Shown here: positions 35,275-47,275 of the stretch, one piece after another
Layout of the letters: each line of letters starts with the position of its first letter
How positions within the stretch are numbered: the stretch's first letter is position 1
Origin: Mactra quadrangularis
Lineage: Eukaryota; Mollusca; Bivalvia; Venerida; Mactridae
Length of the DNA stretch: 64,000 bases
Direction of reading: 5' to 3'
Assembly: GCA_025267735.1 (NCBI GenBank)
Contig: CM046301.1
Coordinates: forward strand, 14,878,190-14,942,189
Translations under genes and position numbers: made by a program
Notes under the pieces: model-generated
Seen by the model: the letters and a program-made list of their open reading frames with translations, nothing else
Database searches by the model: none
Told to the model about the DNA's origin: nothing

Positions 35275-36233
35275 GTTCGGTAATATAGCGGCATTGTCCC
35301 TTTGTTGTTATTATTCCCAATGCGCCACCTAGCGATGATTGCAGTGACGCCATTTTGTAGGTAACACCTCATCAGTTACGTTTACAATCAAAAATTGATA
35401 TATGCCATTGGAAATGGTGATTAAACTTACTTTTTTCTCAACCATCAATAAAATTGAAATCCCGAAAATGTTCTGTATAACCATGTCACCTTAAACTGCT
35501 TTTATTCAAAGAAAACCCAGCCCACCACTCTGAATTTTGCAATAAGTTCGTCTGCTGCATTATTTTTATGAATGACGTATGTGGGCAGGACTAACCGCTG
35601 AGGAATTCAGTAGAAAAAAATAGGAGGCCCACGCAGGGTTGTTTAGTTCCCGGTGCAAAAATTGCGTTGACATAAAAGATATTTTTTAATGGATTTGCAT
35701 CACAGGTCTTGAAAAAATAAAGCATTCTTGAATAAAAAAATATGCTTAATTGAGACATGTCAAGGGTTTAAAGGTTTAAAAAAAATGAACTACTAAAATG
35801 TGCAATTTAAGGAAATATCATTCAAACTCTTAGTTTAAAACCTGTTTCTTCCATGTTAACAGGAGCGGCGCTGATAAAATTATATTTAACATTCTTTTTG
35901 CCAGTTAAAAGTTTTTCCTATGTGTTTTTAACTTTTTTTGCGATAATCTGTTACTTCTTTTCATCAATTTTGTCCATTTTTTACTTGGATTAACATTTTG
36001 TAGGGCCTCAATGAAATGCCGCGATATTAAAGAACTTGGAGATTATGTAAGTAGGTCAAATATGGCTGTCGATTTCTGGAAATTCCCACACTTTATTGAC
36101 ATGGATTTTAAACGATTGCTGCCAGTTATAGAGGAAAGATGACACAAAATGATAATACATAAATAGTTTAAAATTAACTTTTTATTGTTTTATTGTTTTT
36201 GTTGAAACTGTTAGTACCGCGATATTACCGAAC
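35275..36233. mobile_element. Element of about 959 bp with GTTCGGTAATAT inverted ends
   Basis: The left arm at 35275-35293 (GTTCGGTAATATAGCGGCA) is complementary, with two mismatches, to the right arm at 36215-36233. A related internal copy (GCCGCGATATTAAAGAACTT, 36018-36037) lies near the right end. No coding capacity and no clear target duplication, so the class is unknown. Confidence 0.6.
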
Positions 36234-36415
36234 TCCATCCTATTGTGTAAAACGACCATATTTTTCTTATACAATCTTAGGGTAAGTTAAGTAAAAATAT
36301 TGCTTTGCAAATTTTGGCAGGTTAAAAAGATAGCATGAATGCAGTTAGTCCTATATATAAGACCCTCCATAACTCATTTTACATTGGGACATAATTCTGT
36401 AACGGCAGGGTCTTA

Positions 36416-37420
36416 CAGTGAACTCAACAGTTCCGGGTCAGTAACGAAACAAACGATGCGTGTCTCTTCAAAACATAAGTTGTGGGAATCAAACCTGCAT
36501 AAATTGATAAACAAATACTTCCAGTTTACCATGCTATAATAAATTAATAGTGTTTATTTGCTTGTAATTTTGTACAATTTTCGAAATTGCATGTTGCAAA
36601 CTCGATAGTTACGGGTCGCACTTGCCAATTCCGGGTCACGTGACAGATGCTTGTCTCTTTAATCCGAAGTGGTCTCAACAGGGTTAAAATCAATAAAACA
36701 GCCGACTTTTTGTCAATAAAGACTTTTTCTCATATTTTCTTCCAAGTTAAACAAAAATAAAGCTCGTAAATTAAAGATCTGATCATGTCACTTGCAATTA
36801 CATATTGCATATAAAAACAAGTACCATAAATACAATTAGTTGCGTGTAAAAAGTAAAACTCAAAATATCAAACAATAATTGTATTTGATTGACAAATATA
36901 TTTAATATGGGATAAAATTATGTATAAAATTAATTTTAAATGTTAAAAAAATGCTTTTTATCTAAAATAAATGATAGTATATAATACGGGTTAAGTTTTG
37001 ACCCGAAATTGTCACGTGCTTACCAGGTCAAATTGTCTGCATTATTGTCAAACAGTAATAAGATTAAACAAATCTATGAGTTAAATCGTGTTCACTGATA
37101 AATTTCCAGCAAAATGAAGTGCAATAAGGACTTATTTTATCTAAATTGTGGATATAAATCGCTGTTTTATAGAACACATGGACGAAACGTTCACATACTT
37201 TCGCATTGGTTGGAAACGACGCTGTTTAGTGCTTCATGACTGTCTATGACTTCCGGTAGAGAAATGTTAACATGGAAAGTTTGTGTAACGGTAGCTAAGT
37301 GGTTAGTGTACATGACTTAACTATCATATAATCAACATATTGAATTATTAAGGAATCATCTATACTATTTTAAAAAAGTGACCCGGCATTGTCGATGACC
37401 CGGAACTGTCGAGTTCACTG
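36416..37420. mobile_element. 1005-bp pogo/Tc1-like nonautonomous element
   Basis: Ends CAGTGAACTCAACAGTTCC and its inverse match over about 25 bp with one mismatch. TA flanks each side (36414-36415 and 37421-37422). CAGT termini plus a TA duplication are typical of pogo-type Tc1/mariner elements. An internal ACCCGGAA-like motif recurs several times (36635, 37000, 37380). No transposase was found. Confidence 0.85.
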
Positions 37421-38423
37421 TATCGGCTTCCATATAGCTTGATGTAGCAAAATGTGCACAGATTTTACTAAATTTTTAGTGCGTGATTTAAGCCAGTGTA
37501 ATTTGTTATAATTATGCAACTTTTTAACAAACTCTATAAGACCGCTAGTATATACAGACATAAATTAATCACAATATAATATAAGAATTACACATGGTGC
37601 GAAATTGAAGGTTCGTAATATTTTAGGACGAATGGTCAAATCCGCGCTTTTAGTCTATTAGCGCAGTCGCAATCAATGAAATAAAAAGACCGATACAAAA
37701 TATCAGTTTACTAACGAATTATTACTTTCATCTACTTACAGATATTTTACCAACTGTCTTAAACAATTTAGAAAAAAACATTCTAAAGTTGCGAACAACA
37801 GTGACTTCCTCTTGGCGTCAGAATTTCAGTTATCTACCTTAGCGGATTGAAAAGTAACAACGAACGACAACTCTTGCAAACTTAATTTTACTATTACCTC
37901 CCTTTGCACGTTGGAATCAGAGAGGATGAGGTCTCCTTTTCAATGCAAATGGTGCTATTTGATATAAAGTTTCTTGCTACCATAAAGCATACTAATAAAT
38001 TGATAATAATAAGTTAATTCATTTTAGAACAGAATTTGGGAGTCAGAGCTTTGTTAGGCCCACAACATGGTTCAATTTTAATCATTGTTCATAGGTCTCC
38101 GAGTAATACGCTGTTCTATAACTAATTAAAATAAAATTATTTGCATTTGATTTATTTCATTGACTTGAAGAAAGCGGAATCAAATCTGAATGCTACACAA
38201 TTCGCATCGTACCGAAATACTTGTGAATTAAAATTATTTATAGAAACGGTGTTACATAACTTTACACATGTATGTGCATAAAATGAAATACAAATGTAGG
38301 TCGATGATAGCAGCATGGGTTTACACAGGAATTGCATTGACTATGTTTATAGATAAATGCATGATCTCTTTATAAGGTATATCAGTTGACCTTAGCATCG
38401 TTTTGACTTCGTTCTTGGGATTA

Positions 38424-38433
38424 TATATAAATA
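38424..38433 (+). promoter_or_regulatory. TATA box of oxidase gene 1
   Basis: TATATAAATA lies 40 bp before the ATG at 38464. With the usual spacing of about 30 bp, transcription would start near 38455, leaving a leader of only about 10 nt. Confidence 0.45.
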
Positions 38434-38463
38434 CGGCTGTATTGATGAAGGATTGCTGATACA

Positions 38464-41400
38464 ATGTACTATGATTTATGTATAATTGGTGCTGGAATGA
38501 TAGGATCGTCTGCTGCCAGACATGCTACATTATCTTCTCATAACAAAGTATGTCTGATTGGACCACCAGAACCTAAGGTAATAACATTTAACTTGTATAA
38601 ATTAATTTTGGAATCATAGCATGTTATATTCTACTTATAATTTTGGATTCACTCGTTTATCGGGGAAACACTCGATCACTTGTTTATGTATATGATGATA
38701 GAAAATTTCTGAATGTCTTCATTAATGCCTGTTATTGACAATTAAATTCTTTTGTTAAACTGACTCGCAAAGTAAAAAATATCCCTTACGAATGTATATA
38801 TTTTATGACATTGATCGATATTGTATTCCAGACTGAGGAGGAATTTTCAGATGTTCGTGTCTAAAATCTTTATTAGGGCAGATTTGTCCTAGGAATGGAA
38901 AAAAAATTTTCTATTTATCATATAGCATAGTTTAATCATATTTTATTGAGATATCATCTAGTACAATTTAAAGGCGTCATTTATAAATGTTGAAGATATC
39001 TAAGAGGTACAAAAGTTCAGTTCACAAAAATGCATGGCTTAATTTATGACCTGGGACCGGTTTCACGAACGCTCTCGTAACTTAGATAAATTTAAGATAA
39101 TTGTCTTAAGTATTTTAAAGATTTAATGTTAATCTAGAAATTCAAGATAGGAATGCGTTGGTGAAATCGGGCTCTGAAGTAGATCTACTAAATAAAACAT
39201 TAACTACGTGTTTACAGTTTATACATGCATATATTTATATGTTAATGCAAAATAGAGCAGGTAGAATTTTTTAATAACGAACTACATATGTATTGTAAAA
39301 ACCATGTGTTACAATATAAAAACTTTCTAGTGACAAGAACCACATGAATACTACTGAATTTAAATTACCGTAAATTTGATATGCTCATATGAAATACCTA
39401 TATTTATTTTTTAACACAGTGCAGAACACGTTTGAGAATCCAGGAATCTTACTTACAGGTTTTATTTTTTACCCTATTACATTCAAATTTTTTAACAAAT
39501 GTATTTCTACTAATGAGCATAAGATCAGGTTTTTTCATCCATATATATACCGTTTCAGGAACGATCCAGGAACACTGACAGAGATATATATGGTTCGTAT
39601 TATGACGAAGGAAGAATCACATCATCATGGGAGTCTGATCCTATGTGCAGATCTAAATTAGATACTGAATCTATAAAACGTTACAAAGAAATCGAAGAAC
39701 TGTCAGGTATAAATGTACCTGCTATTATATTTTTGCTAGGTTTAATGCCGCTTCAACAATCAATATATGTTATTTTCGGCGGTCAGATCACTTAACACAG
39801 TTTTCTGGGCCTTGTCTATGACTAATAGTCCCTAACTGTTCACGAGGACCAATCTCCGTAAACGATGATCCTGTAGAGCGTTGTCTTACAGGATCTCTTC
39901 TTAGTCAGTGCAAGGTCACGTCGAGATGAACTTTGTGTCGACCAAACAATGCGTAGCTTTCATCTAGACGAAAACACTATTAATCACATTTTGATTTCGT
40001 AATTTCTATTTGTTTACCTATGCTTGCATGCTAATTTAACAGCGGATTTTTTCACAGTCTGCGATTGGGTGGCTGATTTCAAGTTGCATGACGTAGACGA
40101 TGTAAACAAGTTACATATCATAACAGTTTCGTCATGAATATTATGATGAGAAAAGGTTACCTGAACGTGACCTTAGTTTGGAAAAGGCCAGATCTAAATT
40201 AGCGAGTATGCGAGCGGTAAAATTTTAGATCGGGTTTTAATCAGATTGCACGAGGACGGAACATTTTCCATATACCTGTACCTTATTAATGTAGAAAAAA
40301 TTGACATTGTCAAAACTAGGCAACAGTGTCGATCTACGCTGTATAAAATTTGTATGGATAATTTGTCGGCCTGGCTTAGTCGACAATATCATCTTACATG
40401 TTACATGTTATTCGAAATTTGAATTGACATGGTGTCTCTTTTCCTTTCGCTAGATTTAAGTTGGAGTATATTAGGCATACAATGAAAGGAGAAATAAAAT
40501 CATGAACCACATTTTCAACTTGTTAGTTTTTAAATCATGAAAAATTACATAGCATTGATACTCGATAAATTTCTCCTTCATCGTATTTATTTATTTATTA
40601 AAGTCTCACATTGCATGTTCATTTTTGTTTTCAGGAATTAAGTTTTACGACGAAGTAGGATGTCTTACAATCAGTGTCGATGCTGCAACTAGAGTTACTA
40701 CGTCAGAAAATATAACCGGCGACACATCTAAAGTGAAACCAGAGTTACTGACTAATCAGCTTGTTGAAGAGCGGTTTAGTTATCTAAAACTCCCAGTTGA
40801 TGTGCGTGGTATTTTTGAGACCAAGAATGCTGGTGTAATAAATCCTAGGAAGCTAGTACAAGCACAACAAAAACTTGCTTCACAACAAGGTTGTACCATA
40901 ATCGATGACGTTGTGTGTGACGTCGATAGAATAGTTTATAATGGTCAAACATATGTGATGAAAGTTGTGACTGAAACTGGAAGAACTATTCTGGCAAAAA
41001 AAGGTTTACTTTGCACTGGAGCATTCACCAAACTTCGGAATTTGTTACCAAGAAATTTGAGCATTCAGCATACGATAGCTCCACTAACTGTAGCATTGAT
41101 AGAAGTAGATATGACGTCACCAGCTACTCAAGTTCTAAGGTTTGTTAAATTATTACGGTTGCATATAATTTCTGCTGTCAGATAACCACATAACTAACTA
41201 TTTAATAATGTGATTAACAAGTTACATATCTAGTTAACCACTTAACTAACTTGTTCGTTATATGGTCATCTGGTGGCAGAAGTAAGCCACCATATTATAC
41301 TATTCGGATAATTTGATTAATATTTTATTTCATATAGCAGAAAAATCTACATGTATTGCAATCATCATTCTTGATAAATTCATTGCGCATTTACAATTAT

Positions 41401-44400
41401 TGCACGCACATGGTGTTTTTATTTTGTAACTACAATGTACATTGTGGTGGTAACCAAAGGCAACTAGCACGGTACCAATACAAGTTAAAATACTTCTATA
41501 TACAAGTTTGGTGCGGGACCAAGTTGATCGACTTTGCTGGTCAGTGGTCACTACCATCTATTCGGAACAACCTCGACGATCATCACCCACATTGGTTATT
41601 TCTCCTATCTTGTGAGGAATTTGACCATTTATTTCATGCGTACAATGTTTTATGGGATTTCTGCATATTTAAACTCTTGGCTAACTGCTTATTTCCTTAA
41701 GCATGAAATTTCTTACAATTTCAATCCTCTCAGGGTACTGTGGAGGATCACCTGTCTTAAGTTGATTTCAATGATCAAGGGTTTAGGAAAACAATGTTAA
41801 GTCGGCGAACATGTTTATGGAAGCAGACTTTAAACCGCTCTTTAACTTGTTATAACTTTTATATTCTAGAGATATGCCATGTGTAATATATAACTATCAT
41901 ATTCTAGAGTTATGCCATGTGTAATATATAACTATTATATTCTAGAGATATGCCATGTGTAATATATAACTATCATATTCTAGAGATATGCCATGTGTAA
42001 TATATAACTATCATATTCTAGAGATATGCCATGTGTAATATATAACTATCCTATTCTAGAGATATGCCATGTGTAATATATAACTATTATATTTTAGAGA
42101 TATGCCATGTGTAATATATAACTATTATATTCTAGAGATATGCCATGTGTAATGTATAACTGTTATATTCTAAAGATATGCCATGTGTAATATATAACTA
42201 TTATATTCTAGAGATATGCCATGTGTAATATATAACTATTATATTCTAGAGATATGTCATGTGTAATATATAACTGTTATATTCTAGAGATATGCCATGT
42301 GTAATATATAACTATTATATTTTAGAGATATGCCATGTGTAATATATAACTATTATATTCTAGAGATATGCCATGTGTAATATATAACTATTATATTCTA
42401 GAGATATGCCATGTGTAATATATAACTGTTATATTCTAGAGATATGCCAGGTGTAATATATAACTATCCTATTCTAGAGATATGCCATGTGTAATATATA
42501 ACTATTATATTTTAGAGATATGCCATGTGTAATATATAACTATTATATTCTAGAGATATGCCATGTGTAATATATAACTATCCTATTCTAGAGATATGCC
42601 ATGTGTAATATATAACTGTTATATTCTAGAGATATGCCATGTGTTATATAACTATTATATTATAGAGATATGCCATGTGTAATATATAACTATTATATTA
42701 TAGAGATATGCCATGTGTTATATAACTATCCTATTCTAGAGATATGCCATGTGTAATATATAACTATTATATTATAGAGATATGCCATGTGTTATATAAC
42801 TATTATATTATAGAGATATGCCATGTGTAATATATAACTGTTATAGAGATATGCCATGTGTAATATATAACTATTATATTTTAGAGATATGCCATGTGTA
42901 ATATATAACTATTATATTATAGAGATATGCCATGTGTAATATATAACTTATATAACTATTACATTATAGAGATATGCCATGTGTAATATATAACTATTAT
43001 ATTCTAGAGATATGCCATGTGTAATATATAACTATTATATTCTAGAGATATGCCAAGTGTAATATATAACTGTTATAGAGATATGCCATGTGTAATATAT
43101 AACTTTTATATTATAGAGATATGCCATATGTAATATATAGCTATTATATTATAGAGATATGCCATGTGTAATATATAACCTTTATATTATAGAGATATGC
43201 CATGTGTAATATACTATGGACAAAGACATAAAGATTGGAATATACCAGATGTAATACATAAGGACGATGATATAGATTTCTATATGCTTCCACCTATACA
43301 ATATCCTGATGGTAAGATACATAAGGTCTACCATGATAATTATATTTCACGTGTAGTCCTAGCTTTGTAGCAAGCTTTCCTTGAAGAGCACTCAGTGTGA
43401 TCTTTGCCTTTAAATTAGCTTAAAGTCTACAGCGAACCTGTGTCTACACTGTTAATGAACATGTTCGTATCAGATGAAGAAAAAATGTAAAAAAAGTATT
43501 GGAAGCGAGATCTACGTTCAAATGAAGATATTTCGAAGTACATGTACGAACAATTATATGAGCAAGTGAGTCTTTGAATTTAATATAAGTTCTGTGGTTG
43601 CCTTGCATATTTGATTATCTTATTACTTTAATTAACTCTACATTATGTTTTATTATACAAAGGTGGATTTTACATCAAACTTGGTATAACCAACAAGAGA
43701 CGTCCTAATCTTTATACAAGTTCAGATGTTAAAACTTGGTTTGATGAAGGAAATCCATCGTATCAAGAAAGTACAGCTAAGTTTACTAAGTCATTATTCA
43801 ATGGTAAATTACCCATTTATATACTGACTTGCATACGTACATTTCTGTTTTCTATATTATCTTGATATCATTTTATTCAAGTGTCAGTGGCTCATGCATT
43901 AGCTTTGATGGTAAAAATGTTCATTAATTGTGAGGACAGAATACTGTAGTGCATATTTAAATCAGCGGAGGTTGAATAAAACTGGCATTCGAATAAATTA
44001 AACAATATGTGCACTGTACATATGGAATTACAAAGGGGATAGTTGCGCTGAGCCGCATAGATTCACAGTACAAATTAAGTTACCTTTGCACTGAAAGAGG
44101 GTACCTCGATTTAGTCTAGTCATCGACCATAGCTTTTTAAGTTAGAAAATACATTTCCTTGATATTTGATTACTGATGATGCCAGTTCAATACTCAGTAT
44201 TTCTCTCAGGGACGATGGGTACACAGACTAACATTAGCCTCGTAGTGAATATTGACTGATGAAAAGGGGCGTAAAACTCGACACAAATTTGCATTTGAGT
44301 TGTAGGAGTTCAATTTAGTAGGTCCACAAAAAAGTTTTCCTCGTGAAGTAAGAGAGCTTTTTGAGAGCTTCGTTAGCCTAGTTAACTAAATTAAAGAAAA

Positions 44401-44798
44401 ACCCGATAAAAATCTACAATTTCACGACAAGGAGATGAACGGGATACCCCGGAAAACGCATTTAAATGTCAAATTTAACTGTATAAAAATGTATGCTTGT
44501 AATATTGGTAATGGATGAGAAAATTGTAACTAATCATACATTTTTTCTTCTCTATGCAGGTATACCATTCAAGTCATGGCTAGGTGATAGCTGTGCCATA
44601 ATGAATACACCTTCATATCGTCCATATATAGATAAGATACATGATCAGCTAGGTGTTGTGATAGGTTGTAATGGATATGCTGCTAAATCATGTGACGAGA
44701 TTGGTAGACTTGGTGCAACTATGATGTTACAAGGATGGTCCTCGGATATACCACAACATTGTTTTAAACTGAAGTTTGACAATGCGTCTAAGTTGTAA
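38464..44798 (+). CDS. Peroxisomal FAD-dependent amine/amino acid oxidase, sarcosine/pipecolate oxidase type, paralog 1
   Basis: Six exons: 38464-38577, 39559-39706, 40635-41139, 43193-43311, 43663-43803 and 44560-44798; 421 residues. The N-terminal Rossmann motif is IIGAGMIGSSAARH (GxGxxG at 9-14). YGSYYDEGRIT in exon 2 matches the flavin-contact GSSHGxxRI block of monomeric sarcosine oxidase (MSOX) and PIPOX. Exon 3 has NAGVINPRK and TGAFT, and exon 4 has YMLPP. Lys301 in FYIKLG aligns with the MSOX lysine that activates oxygen. Cys354 in GDSCAIMNTP aligns with the cysteine that carries covalent FAD. The C-terminus is SKL, the canonical peroxisomal signal. The expected reaction is oxidation of a secondary or N-methyl amino acid with H2O2 release; the substrate is unknown. 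Odd points: Gly replaces the usual Glu/Asp after the second beta strand (VCLIGPPEP), and intron 3 holds a 1.3-kb minisatellite made of the exon 4 acceptor. A MITE lies in intron 2. Confidence 0.92.
39054..39176. mobile_element. Palindromic MITE with CCGGTTTCAC ends
   Basis: GGACCGGTTTCACGAACGC at the left pairs imperfectly with GCGTTGGTGAAATCGGGCTC at the right, with TTAAGATAATTGTCTTAA symmetry inside. It lies in intron 1 of oxidase gene 1. Confidence 0.6.
39850..40248. mobile_element. 399-bp MITE, CAATCTG family, copy 3
   Basis: In intron 2 of oxidase gene 1. Perfect 9-bp duplication CACGAGGAC at 39841-39849 and 40249-40257. Closely similar to copy 1 (shared ACCTGAACGTGACCTT, GCGAGTATGCGAGCGG), which suggests fairly recent activity. 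Confidence 0.93.
41690..41850 (+). mobile_element. 3' fragment of family B SINE
   Basis: From TTTCCTTAAGCATGAAATTTC to CGAACATGTTTATGGAAGCAGACTTTAAACC it matches the second half of 21762-22020. It directly precedes the minisatellite in intron 3 of oxidase gene 1. Confidence 0.65.
41859..43213 (+). repeat. 38-bp minisatellite made from the exon 4 splice acceptor
   Basis: About 35 head-to-tail units of a 38-bp core: AGATATGCCATGTGTAATAT plus ATAACTATTATATTCTAG. The last unit passes into the true exon 4 of oxidase gene 1 (…TATAG then AGATATGCCATGTGTAATATAC…). Every unit therefore carries an acceptor-like TCTAG followed by the exon's own first 20 bases. A few units are shortened (36 or about 27 bp), and TATAG variants cluster near the 3' end, next to the real site, which also uses TATAG. 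Confidence 0.97.
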
Positions 44799-44979
44799 GA
44801 ATCAGATATGGGAGAATGCCTGCAGAAAATATTTCATAACTAGATTCCATGAATGTATGTTCTGTCTGAGAATCAGCCCCTGGGTTCGTAGTCAGGTAGG
44901 CACGCTACCGTAACTACTGTTCTTACTAAGCTGTACACGCTTTGAAATTCAGCATTAATTATAAACAGTACATGTAATT

Positions 44980-45001
44980 TCACGGCGTCTCAACGCCGTG
45001 A
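44980..45001. repeat. Perfect GC-rich hairpin
   Basis: TCACGGCGT-CTCA-ACGCCGTGA: 9-bp perfect arms with a 4-base loop, unusual in this AT-rich context. It could be the end of an undetected element. Confidence 0.6.
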
Positions 45002-45733
45002 TATTGTGGTGGGTAGATTTTGATAGCAATGGGCAAAAGTCACGTGATAAAAAATGATAAAAATCCTTTCGATTTCCACTGCCGACAAATTTATTGTTTT
45101 TAATGCAGTCATAGTACAGCCCATTTCCGTTAAAAGTTAAATAGAAAAATCATTTTTGGGGGAATCCATATAAACAATTTTTCTTGCAACAATGCAACAC
45201 ACGAAAAATCAGCGTTTTATATCAACACATTTCCGCAAATCCTTTCGAATCACACGAAAAGGGGTAGGTATAAATCGCGAACCAACCGGACCAGGAGACC
45301 AGTTTAGTATACGGATACAGTTTAACAAATATGCGTATCATAATGTGTGTATAGTACATATATTATTGATATTTGCCAATATTTTATTTGAAAAGATAAG
45401 ACACCTATATCGAAATTATATTTTAAGAAATAACTTTGCAGACTTTAACTATTAAAAGAATCGTCGATTGCTTCATCACATATTGTTGTAAATATTATAT
45501 ATTTCAACTGTTAGAGCATTTATCATTTGAAAACTAATTTGATATGATTCATATATTTTAATAATATACCTTTTTTTCTTATTAGCCGACTGTATAAATA
45601 AAGAAGCGTAATCGTGTAACATTGACTCTTAATTCTTACTCTTACTGAGCTCTATTGGCGATCTTTTCTAACTATGATTAAGTGCAGCGGACCAGTTAAT
45701 TTTAAGAGCATAAGAGTTACGGACCAGGGTTGA

Positions 45734-45926
45734 GTTCAGTAACTGCGAACGTTATAGAACGTTCCGCAACGATACATTCGGAAGTCCTCGTCCATTTGCT
45801 GCGAATAATCTCGGACATATTTGGACGCTATTTTGAAATGTCCGGCGTTAAAGTAAACAAATGTATGACCGAGGAGTTCCGAATGCATCGTTATGTAACG
45901 TACTGTAGCGTTTTGTGTAATTGAAC
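45734..45926. mobile_element. 193-bp foldback MITE
   Basis: The left side GTTCAGTAACTGCGAACG... and right side ...GTAATTGAAC are inverted. Inner arms CAACGATACATTCGGAA and TTCCGAATGCATCGTT pair well. A related fragment (GACCGAGAAGTTCCGAATGG) lies near 53322-53341. Confidence 0.7.
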
Positions 45927-47190
45927 TTGCTTCTGGTTATAGATCGAGCAGATGTAAGATTATTTTTGCAGACTTTTTTTAATTATGAAAAGTTTGGTAC
46001 TATATTGACGGACTATTGACCAGACGGACCAGGTAATTTTAAGAGAGTTAAAATGACGGACATTTACACCCAGGTGAAAAGCTCGCCCGTTTTTAATTTG
46101 TTCGAATGGAGTATGTTTTCTCGAGTCCGAGTGAATTCATTATTAAGAAAAATGATTTCTATTCGAAATAGCTTGCCTTTTGTATTTAAGTGCATCGTTT
46201 CGGAATTAAAATACATGTTAAATCCTTTCGTGTATCCGGCAACAAAATTCTTCCGTAACAAGTAAAGGTATGACTACTCTCTAATACACTGGTTTGAAAG
46301 ATTCACTCGCTGACTCTCTACCTCTGCTTAAATACTATGCGCAAACTGATATTTCTATTTCAAGGCAAAGACACACACATTTAGATTGCATGGCTGTCTC
46401 GTGATTAAAAAATAAATGCAACAAATGTTCACGCCTGTAAAATCAAAATGTCGAAATTCAAAGATGCTGGACAGTTATGCATTAGTTAGATGATTGGTTA
46501 CACGGATTGGTAAGAACAGATCCGCAATGTGAGGAGCACTTGACTAAACAGAAGCGATAAGTCATGTAAATAGCTTCTGTTCTGAAGAACTATGTTTTCC
46601 CTTCTGCCGATCTTTTTAAGCGTCATGCAAATATGAATTACTGGAAATAAATCCAACTAAAACCAAACATCCTGTCGGCATAAAGATGGTGTCTAGATCC
46701 AGACCATTCGCGTAGTCCAAATTTGTCAAGATTCTCAATCTAACTAGTATCGATTATCTTACTAGGCTTTTGGAACGAGATTGTTACATTTGAACAGAAA
46801 AACGTTTTATGACAAGTTACCTTTTAATTACTGAAAAACCTTAACATGACAATTCAATATAATGCTCTTTTGAGTTACCTTTAGATTATACTTAATCATT
46901 CTTTTTTGTTTGCCGTGACAATCCCTTTGCTGCATTTAGCAGCAATTTTTTACTTGTTATATATATATATATATATTGTGACTTGAATATATTGTAAATT
47001 GTATACACTTGCCGTCACTATAGCAGCTTCATGCAGTTTATATTAACGTAAACAGGTTTTTATTTTTTCTGCATTTAAGAAGTAAAATGTCAAAACTGCA
47101 TAATGTTTTTGTTAATATTTTATCATTTTTTGATAATTTAACTAATTGATACTAAATTGATAATTTATACACATGTACGTATGTAACCAC

Positions 47191-47275
47191 AGGGTGTCGG
47201 CGTCCCCACAAAAAAATATACACATAAACAATGTATAGTATATGTGCTTAAAAATTGTGGGGACGCCGGCAGCCT
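47191..47275. repeat. 85-bp hairpin with GGCGTCCCCACA arms
   Basis: 20-bp arms AGGGTGTCGGCGTCCCCACA and its complement match at 18 of 20 positions around a 45-bp AT-rich loop. Confidence 0.75.

Noticed and set aside
41859..43213. CRISPR-like direct repeat array
   Set aside because: Units are contiguous with no spacers, and the host is a eukaryote; it is a minisatellite derived from an exon junction.
46053..46265. 70-codon ORF on the plus strand with a mirrored 65-codon ORF on the minus strand
   Set aside because: No homology I recognise, no signal or domain, no flanking splice sites that extend it.
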